From positions 434,001 through 498,000 of the forward strand of contig NZ_OOHJ01000015.1 of NCBI RefSeq assembly GCF_900323885.1: a stretch of DNA of 64,000 bases, in the 5' to 3' direction. Made by a program: the position numbers and the translations under genes. The stretch is from [Actinomadura] parvosata subsp. kistnae (GTDB taxonomy: Bacteria > Actinomycetota > Actinomycetes > Streptosporangiales > Streptosporangiaceae). Within the stretch, counting starts at the first letter, position 1. Every line of letters starts with the position of its first letter. Under the pieces are notes generated by a model. It was not told where the DNA came from. It did no database searches and saw only the letters and a program-made list of their open reading frames with translations. Below are positions 23,959 through 33,021 of this stretch, piece by piece.

Positions 23959-25266
23959 TCAGGTCAGGTCGGGCAGCGAACGGTCGTGCAGCCAGGCCGA
24001 CAGCAGCGGGGCGACCGGGCGGTCTGTGTGCCGCTGCACGTGCTCCGCGAACTCCCCGGTGGTGACGGTGCCGTGGCGGTGGGCGGCGGTCCACGCACGC
24101 AGGGCGGTGAAGAACGGCTCGTCGCCCATCGCCCCGCGCAGCGCGTGCAACGTCAGCGCGCCGCGCTTGTAGACGCGGTCGTCGAACAGGGCCGGCGCGC
24201 CCGGGTCGGACAGGACGAAGTCCTGCGGGAGCTGGGTGAGGCGGTGCCGCCAGCGCCGGGCGTGCTCGGCGGCGGGCGGGCCGCCCGACGACTCCGACCA
24301 GAGCCATTCGGCGTACGTGGCGAAGCCCTCCTGCAGCCAGATGTCGCTCCAGCGGGCCACGGTGAGGCTGTTGCCGAACCACTGGTGGGCCAGCTCGTGC
24401 GCGACCAGCCGCTCACCGCCGCGCACGCCGTCCACGTGGTTGCGGCCGAAGATCGACATGCCCTGGGCCTCGACCGGGATCTCCAGGTCGTCGTCGGCCA
24501 CCACGACCGTGTAGCCGGTGAACGGGTAGGGGCCGAACAGGTCGCCGAACAGCGCCATCATCTGGCCCTGCCGGGCGAAGTCGTGGCGGACGCGGGTGGC
24601 CAGCCGGGGCGGGTGGGCGAGCCGGGCGCCGCCGTACTCGGAGATCTGGTAGCGGCCGATCTGCACGCTGGCCAGGTAGGTCGCCATCGGCTCGGGCTGC
24701 TCGTAGATCCAGGTCGTGTTCCCGGCGCCGCGCCGCCTGGCCAGCAGCGCGCCGTTCGCGATGACCTGGTACGGCGTGGCCGTCGTCACGGAGATGCGGT
24801 AGGACGCCTTGTCCCCGGGACGGTCGTTGCACGGGAACCAGGACGGCGCGCCGATCGGCTGGCCGGCGACGAGCGCGCCGTCGCTCAGCTCCTCCCAGCC
24901 CAGCCCGCCCCAGGGGCTCGGCACCGGCACGGGCTTGCCGGAGTACCGCACCCCCACGACGACCCGCTCCCCCGCGGCCAGCGGCCGGGACGGTGTCACG
25001 CGCAGCTTGCCCCGGCCGTGGGCGTAGCGGGCGGGCAGGCCGTCCACCGTGACGCCCGCGACCCTGAGCTGGGCGAAGTCCAGCTCCAGCGCGCTGAGGG
25101 GCTGGGCGGCCGTGACCGTCAGCAGGGCGGTGCCGTCGAGCCGGTTGGCGGCGACGCGGTAGGTCAGCCTCAGGTCGTAGTGCGAGACGCCGTAGCGGTG
25201 GTCGCCGTGCGCGGGGAAGTACGGGTCCCCGGGCAGGTGCGGGGTGCTGTGGATCTGCTCGGTCAT
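23959..25266 (-). CDS. M1-family zinc metallopeptidase (aminopeptidase N-like)
   Basis: The 435-residue protein carries the gluzincin motif VAHELAHQWFGN near residue 290 and the third zinc ligand Glu in WLQEGFATYAEWLW near residue 314. The exopeptidase GAMEN box is replaced by EAQGMSIFG, so aminopeptidase specificity may differ. It is about half the length of aminopeptidase N and lacks the long C-terminal helical domain. No signal peptide is seen. ATG 25266 overlaps the TGA of the upstream Pls-like gene (ATGA), giving translational coupling. That suggests a dedicated role with that product. Confidence 0.9.
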   Translation of the reverse strand: MTEQIHSTPHLPGDPYFPAHGDHRYGVSHYDLRLTYRVAANRLDGTALLTVTAAQPLSALELDFAQLRVAGVTVDGLPARYAHGRGKLRVTPSRPLAAGERVVVGVRYSGKPVPVPSPWGGLGWEELSDGALVAGQPIGAPSWFPCNDRPGDKASYRISVTTATPYQVIANGALLARRRGAGNTTWIYEQPEPMATYLASVQIGRYQISEYGGARLAHPPRLATRVRHDFARQGQMMALFGDLFGPYPFTGYTVVVADDDLEIPVEAQGMSIFGRNHVDGVRGGERLVAHELAHQWFGNSLTVARWSDIWLQEGFATYAEWLWSESSGGPPAAEHARRWRHRLTQLPQDFVLSDPGAPALFDDRVYKRGALTLHALRGAMGDEPFFTALRAWTAAHRHGTVTTGEFAEHVQRHTDRPVAPLLSAWLHDRSLPDLT

Positions 25267-28200
25267 CGCCATGCCGAGACCGGGTTGCCGAACCAGCGGG
25301 TCCGATCGGGCACGTGCTCGCCCCGCATGACCAGGGACGCGGGGCCGACCGTGGTGTCGGCGCCCACCCGCGCCGCCGGCAGCACCACGCCGTGCGGGCC
25401 GAGGGTCGCGCCGGCGTCGAGGGTGACGGTGTCCATGCTCATGACCCGGTCGTGGAAGAGGTGGGTCTGCAGGACGCAGCCCCGGTTGACGCACGCGCCG
25501 TCGCCGAGGGTCACCAGATCCGCCTCGGGCAGCCAGTACGTGTCACACGTGACCCCATGTCCAATGCGTGCCCCGAGGGAGCGCAGCCACACGTTCAGCG
25601 GCGCGGTTCCCAGCCACGGCTGGGCGAACCAGGGCGCGGCCAGCACCTCGACGAAGTTGTCCGCCAGCTCGTTGCGCCACACGAACGAGCTCCACAGCGG
25701 CCGGCTGCCCGCGCCGATCCGGCCGACCAGCAGCCACTTGGCGGCCGTGGCGACCGCCGCCGCCACCACGCCGGCGACCGCCATGATCACGCCGCTCAGG
25801 GCGATCGCCGCCGCGAAGCCGTACCGGGCGGCGACGGCCTCGAACGCGGCGGCGGCCAGGACGGCGAGCGCGACCGCGGCCATGGCGGGCACCACGCGGA
25901 ACGCCTCGACGACGGCCCGCGCCACCTTGAACCGGGCGGGCGGGTCGTAGGTGCGGTTCCTGTCGCCCTCCTCCGCGGTGCGGCGCAGCTTCATGGGCGG
26001 CATGCCGACGTACGACGAGCCCGACTTGGCCTTCTTCGGCGTCGCCGACAGCACGCCGACCAGCCCGTCCTTGGGCACCTTGCGCCCGGGGGCGGTCATG
26101 CCCGAGTTGCCGAGGAAGGCGCGCTTGCCGATCCGCGCGGTCGCGATGCGCATCCAGCCGCCGTCGAGCTCGTACGGAGCCACCATCGTGTCGTCGGCCA
26201 GGAAGGCGCCGTCGCCGACGGACGTCATCGTGGGCAGCGCGAGCACCGTGGACAGCTCGGCGCCCCGGCCCACCTTCATGCCGAGCGCCCGCAGCCACGC
26301 CGGGGTCAGGACGCTCGCGTACAGGGGGAACAGCCAGACGCGGGCGGAGGCCATCAGCCGGCCGGTCGCCCACGCCTGCCACGCCTGCCGGCTGTGCACC
26401 GGGTGCTGCCCGGCGTGCAGGCCGAGCCCGAGCAGCCGCACACTGGCCAGCGTGAGCAGCGCGAACGCGGCCATGCCGGTGACCGTCGCGAGCGGCACGC
26501 CGGGCAGGGCGGCGGCCAGCGCCGCGCCGAGCGTACGCGCCTCGCGGGCGGACCAGGCCAGGACCGCGAAGGCGGCCCCGGCGGCAGCGACGGGGAGGAG
26601 GCCGAGCGCCACGGCGGTCACCCCGTACAGGGCGGTCCACCAGGGGGAACGCGCGGCGCGCTCGCCCGGCTTGCGCGACCTGCCCTGGCGGAACGCGGGC
26701 ACGCCGGCCCACAGCTCGCCGGACGGCACCGCGCCGGCGACCGCCGACCCGGGCGCCACCTGCGAGTTCTTGCCGATCTTCGCGCCGGGCAGCAGCGTGG
26801 AGCGGGAGCCGATCGTGGCGCCGGCGCCGATCCTGATCTCGCCGACGTGCAGGACGTCACCGTCGAACCAGTGCCCGCTGAGATCCACCTCCTGCTCGAT
26901 CGACGCGCCCCTGCCGACCTTGAGCAGGCCCGTGACAGGCGGCGGCGAGTGCAGGTCCGCGTCTTCGCCCACCTGCGCGCCGAGCAGCCGGGCGTACCAG
27001 GTCATCAGGGGCGCGCTGGCGAGGTCCGGCACGCCGAGCCTGGCCGCGAACTGCTCGGCGAACCACAACCTCAGGTGGACGCCGCCGCCGCGCGGATGGC
27101 TGCCGGGCCGTACGCCGCGCAGCAGCAACCGGGCGAGCGCCGCCGACAGGCCGACCCGGCCCATGGGGGTGAGGAACGCCAGCGCGCCCAGCGCCACCCA
27201 CCACCAGGACAGCGCGGGCGCCCACGGCGCGGCCAGCACGTTGCCGAGCGCGGCCAGGGGGACGATCCAGCGCATGGCGCCGGCCGTGAGCAGCGGCACC
27301 ATGAGCAGCGCCTGGACCGTCGCGGCCCGGCGCGGCATGGGCGTCACGGGCGGGCGGGCGGCCTCGGAGCCACCCCTGGTGGCCAGGAGCGCGGCCAGGC
27401 CGGCCAGCGTCGGGTGCGCGTACACGTCGCCCACCGCCACGTCGGGGTGGTCGGGGCGCAGCACGGACACCAGCCTGGCCGCGGCGAGGCTCGTGCCGCC
27501 ACTGGCGAAGAAGTCGTCGCCGGGCCCTTCCGGCGCCACTCCCAGGATCGCGGTCCAGTGCCCGGCCAGCCGCGCCTCAGCGGGAGTCAGCTCCGAGACG
27601 GCGAGTCGCCCGGTCAGGGGCCAGGGCAGCGCGTCGCGGTCGATCTTGCCCGAGGTGCGGGTCGGGAGCGCGCCGACGGGCGCCAGGCGCGGCACCAGGG
27701 CGGCGGGCAGCGAGTCGGCCAGCAGGTCGCGCGCCTCGCCGGCGTCGAAGCCGGGGCCGGTGACGACGTACCCGACGAGGAGCTGATGCCCGCCCCCGGC
27801 GGTACGGACGGCCGCCGCCGCGCCGGTGACACCGGGCAACGCCTGCAACGCGGCGTCCACCTCGCCCAGCTCGATCCGGCGCCCGCCCAGCTTCACCTGG
27901 TCGTCGGCCCTGCCGACGAACACCAGCCCCTCCGGGTCGGCCCGCACCAGGTCGCCGCTGCGGTAGGCGCGCGCCCAGCCCAGCGACGGTAACGGCGCGT
28001 ACTTCTCGGCGTCCTTGACCGGGTCGAGGTAGCGGGCCAGGCCCGCGCCGCCGATGACCAGCTCGCCGGTCTCCCCCATGGCGACCGGCTCGCCGTCGTC
28101 GCCGACCACCGCCAGGTCCCAGCCGTCGAGGGGCAGCCCGATGCGGACGGGCTGCTCGCCGGTCAGCGGCGCCGCCGACGCGACCACCGTCGCCTCCGTG

Positions 28201-29093
28201 GGGCCGTAGGTGTTCCACACCTCCCGCCCCGGCACGGCCAGCCGCGCGGCCAGCTCCGGCGGGCACGCCTCCCCGCCGAAGATCAGCAGCCTGATCCCGT
28301 CGAGGTGCTCGGCCGGCCAGAGCGCGGCCAGCGTCGGCACGGTCGAGACGACCGTGATGCCCTTGCCGGCCAGCCACGGGCCGAGGTCCATGCCGGTGCG
28401 TACGAGCGCCCTGGGCGCGGGCACCAGGCAGGCGCCGTGCCGCCAGGCCAGCCACATCTCCTCGCACGAGGCGTCGAAGGCCACCGACAGCCCGGCCAGC
28501 ACGCGGTCACCCGGGCCGATCGGCCGCTCCCGCAGGAACAGCCCCGCCTCGGCGTCCACGAACGCCGCCGCGGAGCGGTGCGTCACCGCGACACCCTTCG
28601 GCTTGCCGGTGGAGCCGGAGGTGAAGATGATCCACGCGTCGTCGTCCGGCGCGGGCGGGCCGCCGTCGTCCCGGCCGCCCCCGAGCACCTTGATCTTGTC
28701 GGTGATGACCGCGTCCACGGCGGCCTCGGTGAAGACCAGCTCGGCCCGCTCGTCCGGGTCGTCGGCGTCGACCGGCACGTACGCGGCGCCGGCGGCGAGC
28801 ACCGCGAGGATGGACAGGTACAGCTCGGCCGTCCCCGACACCACCCGCACGCCCACCCTGGCGCCGCGGCCGATCCCCGCCTCCGCCAGCTCCGCGGCCA
28901 TCCGGCCCACCTCCGCGCGCAGGTCGCGGTAGCTCCAGCACACGGTGCCGTCGTCGAGCGCGGGCGCGTCGGGGTGCAGGCGCGCGGTCTCGTCGAGGAC
29001 GTCGACGAGGGTACGGGGGGACGCCGCCAGCACTCCGGCGGGATAAACCGCGGAAGCGGCCTTCTGGGACACATCGACCGAGTCGCTACGCAA
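25263..29093 (-). CDS. Pls/PosA-like NRPS-like enzyme: adenylation, carrier and membrane acyltransferase-type domains
   Basis: About 1,276 residues. First comes an adenylation domain (FTSGSTGKPKG near residue 158, NTYGPTEATV, YRSGDLVR, GRADDQVKLGGRRIE, GKIDRDAL), then a carrier domain (DDFFASGGTSLAAARL, phosphopantetheine Ser near residue 532). The rest alternates hydrophobic membrane segments with three left-handed beta-helix hexapeptide blocks, as in epsilon-poly-lysine synthetase. That enzyme activates an amino acid and polymerises it at the membrane without condensation domains. Here the amino acid is not predictable by eye. TTG 29093 has AAGGAG six bases upstream; GTG 29138 is the alternative. 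It is coupled to the M1 peptidase gene. Confidence 0.9.
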   Translation of the reverse strand: MRSDSVDVSQKAASAVYPAGVLAASPRTLVDVLDETARLHPDAPALDDGTVCWSYRDLRAEVGRMAAELAEAGIGRGARVGVRVVSGTAELYLSILAVLAAGAAYVPVDADDPDERAELVFTEAAVDAVITDKIKVLGGGRDDGGPPAPDDDAWIIFTSGSTGKPKGVAVTHRSAAAFVDAEAGLFLRERPIGPGDRVLAGLSVAFDASCEEMWLAWRHGACLVPAPRALVRTGMDLGPWLAGKGITVVSTVPTLAALWPAEHLDGIRLLIFGGEACPPELAARLAVPGREVWNTYGPTEATVVASAAPLTGEQPVRIGLPLDGWDLAVVGDDGEPVAMGETGELVIGGAGLARYLDPVKDAEKYAPLPSLGWARAYRSGDLVRADPEGLVFVGRADDQVKLGGRRIELGEVDAALQALPGVTGAAAAVRTAGGGHQLLVGYVVTGPGFDAGEARDLLADSLPAALVPRLAPVGALPTRTSGKIDRDALPWPLTGRLAVSELTPAEARLAGHWTAILGVAPEGPGDDFFASGGTSLAAARLVSVLRPDHPDVAVGDVYAHPTLAGLAALLATRGGSEAARPPVTPMPRRAATVQALLMVPLLTAGAMRWIVPLAALGNVLAAPWAPALSWWWVALGALAFLTPMGRVGLSAALARLLLRGVRPGSHPRGGGVHLRLWFAEQFAARLGVPDLASAPLMTWYARLLGAQVGEDADLHSPPPVTGLLKVGRGASIEQEVDLSGHWFDGDVLHVGEIRIGAGATIGSRSTLLPGAKIGKNSQVAPGSAVAGAVPSGELWAGVPAFRQGRSRKPGERAARSPWWTALYGVTAVALGLLPVAAAGAAFAVLAWSAREARTLGAALAAALPGVPLATVTGMAAFALLTLASVRLLGLGLHAGQHPVHSRQAWQAWATGRLMASARVWLFPLYASVLTPAWLRALGMKVGRGAELSTVLALPTMTSVGDGAFLADDTMVAPYELDGGWMRIATARIGKRAFLGNSGMTAPGRKVPKDGLVGVLSATPKKAKSGSSYVGMPPMKLRRTAEEGDRNRTYDPPARFKVARAVVEAFRVVPAMAAVALAVLAAAAFEAVAARYGFAAAIALSGVIMAVAGVVAAAVATAAKWLLVGRIGAGSRPLWSSFVWRNELADNFVEVLAAPWFAQPWLGTAPLNVWLRSLGARIGHGVTCDTYWLPEADLVTLGDGACVNRGCVLQTHLFHDRVMSMDTVTLDAGATLGPHGVVLPAARVGADTTVGPASLVMRGEHVPDRTRWFGNPVSAWR

Positions 29094-29354
29094 ACGCCGC
29101 TCCTTGGGGTCAGGCGGTCGATGCCTCGGGGAAGGCACACGGCCCCCGCATCATCCGCCACCGTCGTGGCGTTCGCCACCCCACACGCAACGGCCGTCGC
29201 GACGGTGCCTATTCCGGGCCTATTCCGCTACTCAAGTCCGCCTACTCGCGAAACACACGGCGCCCATAGTGACATCCGCATCTGTTCGCGCAGGCCACCC
29301 AAGGTGCAGGGTGGGGCTTCATCACCCGCTCAACCGCTTCACAAGGAGCCCACC

Positions 29355-29834
29355 ATGGCAAGCGTGCAGATCACCCGCACCTACCCCACCACCCCCGAGC
29401 ACGTCTGGCAGCTGTGGACCACCCCGGAGGGCATCGTCTCCTGGTGGTCGCCCGACGGCTTCACCGTCGAGGTCGGCAAGCTCGACCTGCGGCCCGGCGG
29501 CGACCTCATCTACACGATGACCGCCACCGCGCCGGAGCAGATCGCGTTCATGGAGAGCCACGGCATGCCGCTGAACACCGAGTCCCGCAAGACGTTCGTG
29601 GAGGTGTCCGAGCCCGGCAGGCTCTCCTACACCTCGCTCGCCGACTTCATCCCCGGCGTCGACCCCTACGACTTCCTCACCGTGGTCGAGCTGCAGCCGG
29701 TCGAAGACGGCGTCCGCGTCACGATGACGGCCGACGCGATGCACGACGAGGAGTGGACACAGCGGCTGGCCGCCGGCCGGGCCAACGAGCTCGACAACCT
29801 CGGCCGGGTGATCGACGCGGGCGTGCGGGCCTGA
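29355..29834 (+). CDS. SRPBCC/AHSA1-type ligand-binding protein
   Basis: A 159-residue START/AHSA1 fold protein: ITRTYPTTPEHVWQLWTTPEGIVSWWSPDGFTVEVGKLDLRPGGDLIYTMTAT, then FVEVSEPGRLSYTSLADF and a C-terminal long helix EEWTQRLAAGRANELDNLGRVI. The family binds hydrophobic ligands or acts as an activator; no catalytic residues can be named. AAGGAG precedes ATG 29355. It is divergent from the Pls-like gene across 261 bp, which contain two GCCTATTCCG copies (about 29208-29229) and no gene. Confidence 0.87.
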   Translation: MASVQITRTYPTTPEHVWQLWTTPEGIVSWWSPDGFTVEVGKLDLRPGGDLIYTMTATAPEQIAFMESHGMPLNTESRKTFVEVSEPGRLSYTSLADFIPGVDPYDFLTVVELQPVEDGVRVTMTADAMHDEEWTQRLAAGRANELDNLGRVIDAGVRA

Positions 29835-29946
29835 GCCGGGCATGACCCTCCCCCTCTCCCCGTCCCGGCCGCCGCTGGTGGTCGCCGATCGGCCGGGTCA
29901 CCTACCCTGGTCAGCCAGGGCACGTGGACGAGGGGCGGTTCGGCTG

Positions 29947-31179
29947 GTGGGGTTCTGGCGGTCCGACCGCGTCGTCCGGCTCGCACCGGCCGGCGCGGTC
30001 GCCTGCAGCGGCCTGCTGCCCCTGCTGCAGGTCGCGCTCGCCTTCAGCTACCCCGGCAACGACACCCGCACCGGGCTGTGGAGCGTCGCGGCGACCGCCG
30101 CGTACCTGCCCCTCCACCTGCGCCACGTCTGGTACGCCGCCCGCGCCGCCCGGCAACCGGCCGGCCACTGGACCTTCGCGGCCATGGCCGTGATCGTCCT
30201 CGCCGCCACCCCCGTGGCCGGGAACATGTGGCCGCGCGCCTACACGAGCCTCGCCGTGTCGGCGGTCCTGGTCCTGCCCGGCCCGTGGGCGTTCGCGGCG
30301 TACCTGGCGCTGGTGCTCGCGGCGGCGCCCGCGTCCCTGCTGCTGGGCCTGCCGTGGAACGCGGCCCCATGGCTCACGCTCTCGACGCTGTGCGGCAGCG
30401 GGGCCGTCCTCATGCTCGTGTGGCTGTCCGCCGCCCTCGTCCGCCTGCGGTCGGCCAGGGAGGTGCTCGCCCAGCGGGCGGTGGCGCAGGAACGACGCCG
30501 CATCGACGACGACCTCCGCCACACCCTCGGCACCGCCCTCGAATCCCTCGCCGCCCGCGGCACCCGCGCCACCAGCCTCCTGACGCCGCTGCTCGACGGG
30601 CAGGCCGAACTCGGCGAGCGGACCGAGCTGGACAGGCGCGCCGCGCTCGACGCGCGAGCCGCGCTCGACCGGCGGGCGGAGCTCGACCGGCGGCGGGCCG
30701 AGCTGGTGGCGGAGCTGTCCAGGCTCGCCGACGATTCGCGGCGCACGCTCGCCGACGCCCGGCAGCGGGTGCGCGGCTACCGGCAGCCGTCCCTGCGCGC
30801 CGAGCTCGACACGGCCGCCGCCCTGCTCTCCGCCGCCGGCATCGAGACCCGCCTGCACCTTCCCCGCACGGGCGTCCCCGACACGATCGCGCCGCAGCCC
30901 CGTGCGGCCCTGCGCGCGACGGTCACCCGCCTGCTGCGCGCCGACGGGGTGCGCGCCTGCACGATCACGGCGGTCGCCCAGCCGGGCGGGGCACGCCTGG
31001 AGGTGCGCACCGACGACACCATGGAGACCATCGACGTCCGGCCCGCCACCGACCCGACGAAGGCCGACCCGACGAAGGCTCGCACGTCGGAAACGAGCCC
31101 GACCGACACCCACCCATCGCAGACGAGCCCGACCGAGGCCGGCCAGTCGCAGACAAGCCCGTCGGAGGCCCGGTCATGA
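29947..31179 (+). CDS. Degenerate sensor-kinase-like membrane protein
   Basis: An N-terminal membrane domain with about five hydrophobic segments (residues 5-165) is followed by a DesK-type dimerisation helix. There the H-box reads RRRIDDDLRHTLG: the position of the phospho-accepting His is Arg (about residue 191). The ATP-binding domain is reduced to a remnant without N and G boxes. The linker has Leu/Arg/Asp repeats and the C-terminus is a Thr/Ser/Pro tail of TSPTE-like repeats. It is thus likely unable to phosphorylate and may be a sensor or scaffold for the next kinase. GTG 29947 is my start; ATG 29842 would add an unlikely 35 residues. It is coupled to the next gene by ATGA. Confidence 0.75.
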   Translation: MGFWRSDRVVRLAPAGAVACSGLLPLLQVALAFSYPGNDTRTGLWSVAATAAYLPLHLRHVWYAARAARQPAGHWTFAAMAVIVLAATPVAGNMWPRAYTSLAVSAVLVLPGPWAFAAYLALVLAAAPASLLLGLPWNAAPWLTLSTLCGSGAVLMLVWLSAALVRLRSAREVLAQRAVAQERRRIDDDLRHTLGTALESLAARGTRATSLLTPLLDGQAELGERTELDRRAALDARAALDRRAELDRRRAELVAELSRLADDSRRTLADARQRVRGYRQPSLRAELDTAAALLSAAGIETRLHLPRTGVPDTIAPQPRAALRATVTRLLRADGVRACTITAVAQPGGARLEVRTDDTMETIDVRPATDPTKADPTKARTSETSPTDTHPSQTSPTEAGQSQTSPSEARS

Positions 31180-32399
31180 CGCCGCCGATCACGCCGCGCT
31201 GGGTCGTGCGCCACCCCCTGTGGCCGCTGATCGCCCTGCACGTCGTGCTGGCCGGGCAGGTCCCGGTCTACACGGCCCTCGGCATGGACGGCCCGGCCGG
31301 CGACCCGCTGGCCGGCACCGTCGCCTTCGTCCTGGCCCTCTGCCTGAGCCTGCGCCACAGCCTGGCCGCCACCAGGGGCGAGCGCCCGGCGGGCTGGCCG
31401 TGGACCCTGGCGGCCCTCGTCGCCCTCGCGAACGTCCCGCTGTGGTGGTTCGGCTCGAACTGGCAGGCTTTCACCGGCTTCGCGCTCGCGTCGATGGTGA
31501 TGCTGCTCCGCGGCCGCCCGCTGTGGCTCGCGGCGATCGCGCAGCTCCTGCACAACCCGGTGAAGGAGGTGATCGGCATGCTGCACGACGACGCCTACAC
31601 CGTCGCCCAGGCCCTGCTCCTGGGCTCGTACAGCCTGTTCAGTCTCGTCCTGTACGCCGGCACGCTGGTCGGCGGCGCCCGCCTGGTGCGGCTGCTGCAC
31701 GAGCTGGAGGCCACCCGCACGGAGCTGGCCGCCACGGCCGTCGGCGAGGAACGCGTCCGCGTCTCGCGCGATCTGCACGACCTGCTGGGCCAGAGCCTGT
31801 CGGCCATCTCCCTCAAGGGCGACCTGGCTCTGCGCCTGCTCGCGAAGGACGCCGCCGCGGCCCGCGCCGAGGTCGAGAGCCTGACGGGCGTCGCGAGGGA
31901 CGCGCTGCGGGACGTACGCGCGATCACCCGCGACGAGCACTCGGTGTCGTTGCGCACCGAGATCGACGGGGCCGCGGCCCTGCTCGGCGCCGCCGGCGTC
32001 GACACCCGCCTCGACGTGGCCGACGTCCCGCCGCTGTCCGGGGCGGCCCAGAGCGCCCTGGCCTGGGCGATCCGCGAGGGCACCACGAACCTGCTGCGCC
32101 ACAGCGACGCCCGCACCTGCACCATCACCCTCACCCACCGCCAGGGCACGGTCCGCCTGGAGATCGTCAACGACGGCGCCCACCCCGCCCCGGCACCCGC
32201 ACCCACCGGAGCGGCCGGCCCAAGCCCCGCCCCATCCGGCACGGAGCTGTCCGAGGCGGCCGGCCCGAGCCCCACCCCACCCGGCACAGGGCTGGCCGGG
32301 CTGGCGGAGCGGGCCCGGGCCGCGTCCGGCACGTGGCTCACCACCGTCCGCGACGGCCTGTTCACGCTGTCGGTAGAAGTCCCCGAGGAGGTCGCGTGA
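31176..32399 (+). CDS. Sensor histidine kinase (DesK/NarX-type, HisKA_3)
   Basis: The 407-residue protein has an N-terminal membrane region with about five to six hydrophobic helices. The HisKA_3 H-box SRDLHDLLGQSLSAI holds phospho-acceptor His201. An HATPase domain follows with N-box AIREGTTNLLRHSDARTC and a G-box GTGLAGLAERARAASG; the sequence between them contains a Pro/Ala/Ser insertion with a repeated GPSPxPxGT segment. It autophosphorylates and passes phosphate to the response regulator encoded next. ATG 31176 and the GTGA junction at its end show tight translational coupling in the three-gene operon. Confidence 0.9.
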   Translation: MTPPITPRWVVRHPLWPLIALHVVLAGQVPVYTALGMDGPAGDPLAGTVAFVLALCLSLRHSLAATRGERPAGWPWTLAALVALANVPLWWFGSNWQAFTGFALASMVMLLRGRPLWLAAIAQLLHNPVKEVIGMLHDDAYTVAQALLLGSYSLFSLVLYAGTLVGGARLVRLLHELEATRTELAATAVGEERVRVSRDLHDLLGQSLSAISLKGDLALRLLAKDAAAARAEVESLTGVARDALRDVRAITRDEHSVSLRTEIDGAAALLGAAGVDTRLDVADVPPLSGAAQSALAWAIREGTTNLLRHSDARTCTITLTHRQGTVRLEIVNDGAHPAPAPAPTGAAGPSPAPSGTELSEAAGPSPTPPGTGLAGLAERARAASGTWLTTVRDGLFTLSVEVPEEVA

Positions 32400-33001
32400 T
32401 CCGTGTGCTGATCGCCGAGGACATGCACATGATCCGCTCAGCCCTGGTCGCCCTGCTGTCGCTGGAGGACGACATGGAGGTGGTGGCCGAGATCGAGCGT
32501 GGCGACGAGGTCCTGGCCACTGCCCTGCGCACCGAGCCCGACGTGGCGGTCCTCGACATCGACCTGCCGGGCCTGGACGGCCTGTCCGCCGCCGAGCAGC
32601 TCTCGGCCCGGCTCCCGGCCTGCCGCACGCTCGTCCTGACCGGCCTGAGCCAGCCCGGCAACCTCCTGCGCGCCCTGAAGGTCCATGTCAGGGGCTTCAT
32701 CGTCAAGGACGCCCCCGCCCACGCCCTCACCGACGGCATCCGCCGCATCGCCCGCGGCGAACGCGTCATCGACCCGGAGCTGGTCGCCGCCGCCCTGGAG
32801 ACGGGAAGCAGCCCGCTCACCCCGCGCGAGACCGAGGTCCTGCGTGCCGCCGCCACCGGCATCCGGGTCGCCCAGATCGCCACCGACCTGTCGCTGTCGC
32901 AGGCGACGGTCCGCAACTACCTGTCGAACGCGATCAGCAAGGTCGGCGCCCGCAACCGCATCGACGCCATCCGCATCTCCCGCGACGCCGGCTGGCTCTG
33001 A
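32396..33001 (+). CDS. Response regulator, NarL/DesR family
   Basis: The 201-residue regulator has a receiver domain (VLIAEDMHMIRSALVALL acidic pocket, phospho-acceptor Asp54 in VLDIDLPGLDG, switch Thr in LTGLS, Lys in VKDAP) and a LuxR-type HTH (LTPRETEVLRAAATGIRVAQIATDLSLSQATVRNYLSNAISKVGARNRIDAI). It is the output of the upstream kinase pair. GTG 32396 overlaps the kinase stop (GTGA). The target genes are not visible in the operon; membrane-lipid or antibiotic-stress genes are usual for DesR relatives. Confidence 0.92.
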   Translation: MIRVLIAEDMHMIRSALVALLSLEDDMEVVAEIERGDEVLATALRTEPDVAVLDIDLPGLDGLSAAEQLSARLPACRTLVLTGLSQPGNLLRALKVHVRGFIVKDAPAHALTDGIRRIARGERVIDPELVAAALETGSSPLTPRETEVLRAAATGIRVAQIATDLSLSQATVRNYLSNAISKVGARNRIDAIRISRDAGWL

Positions 33002-33021
33002 CCGTCCCCCAGCGTGCCCTT

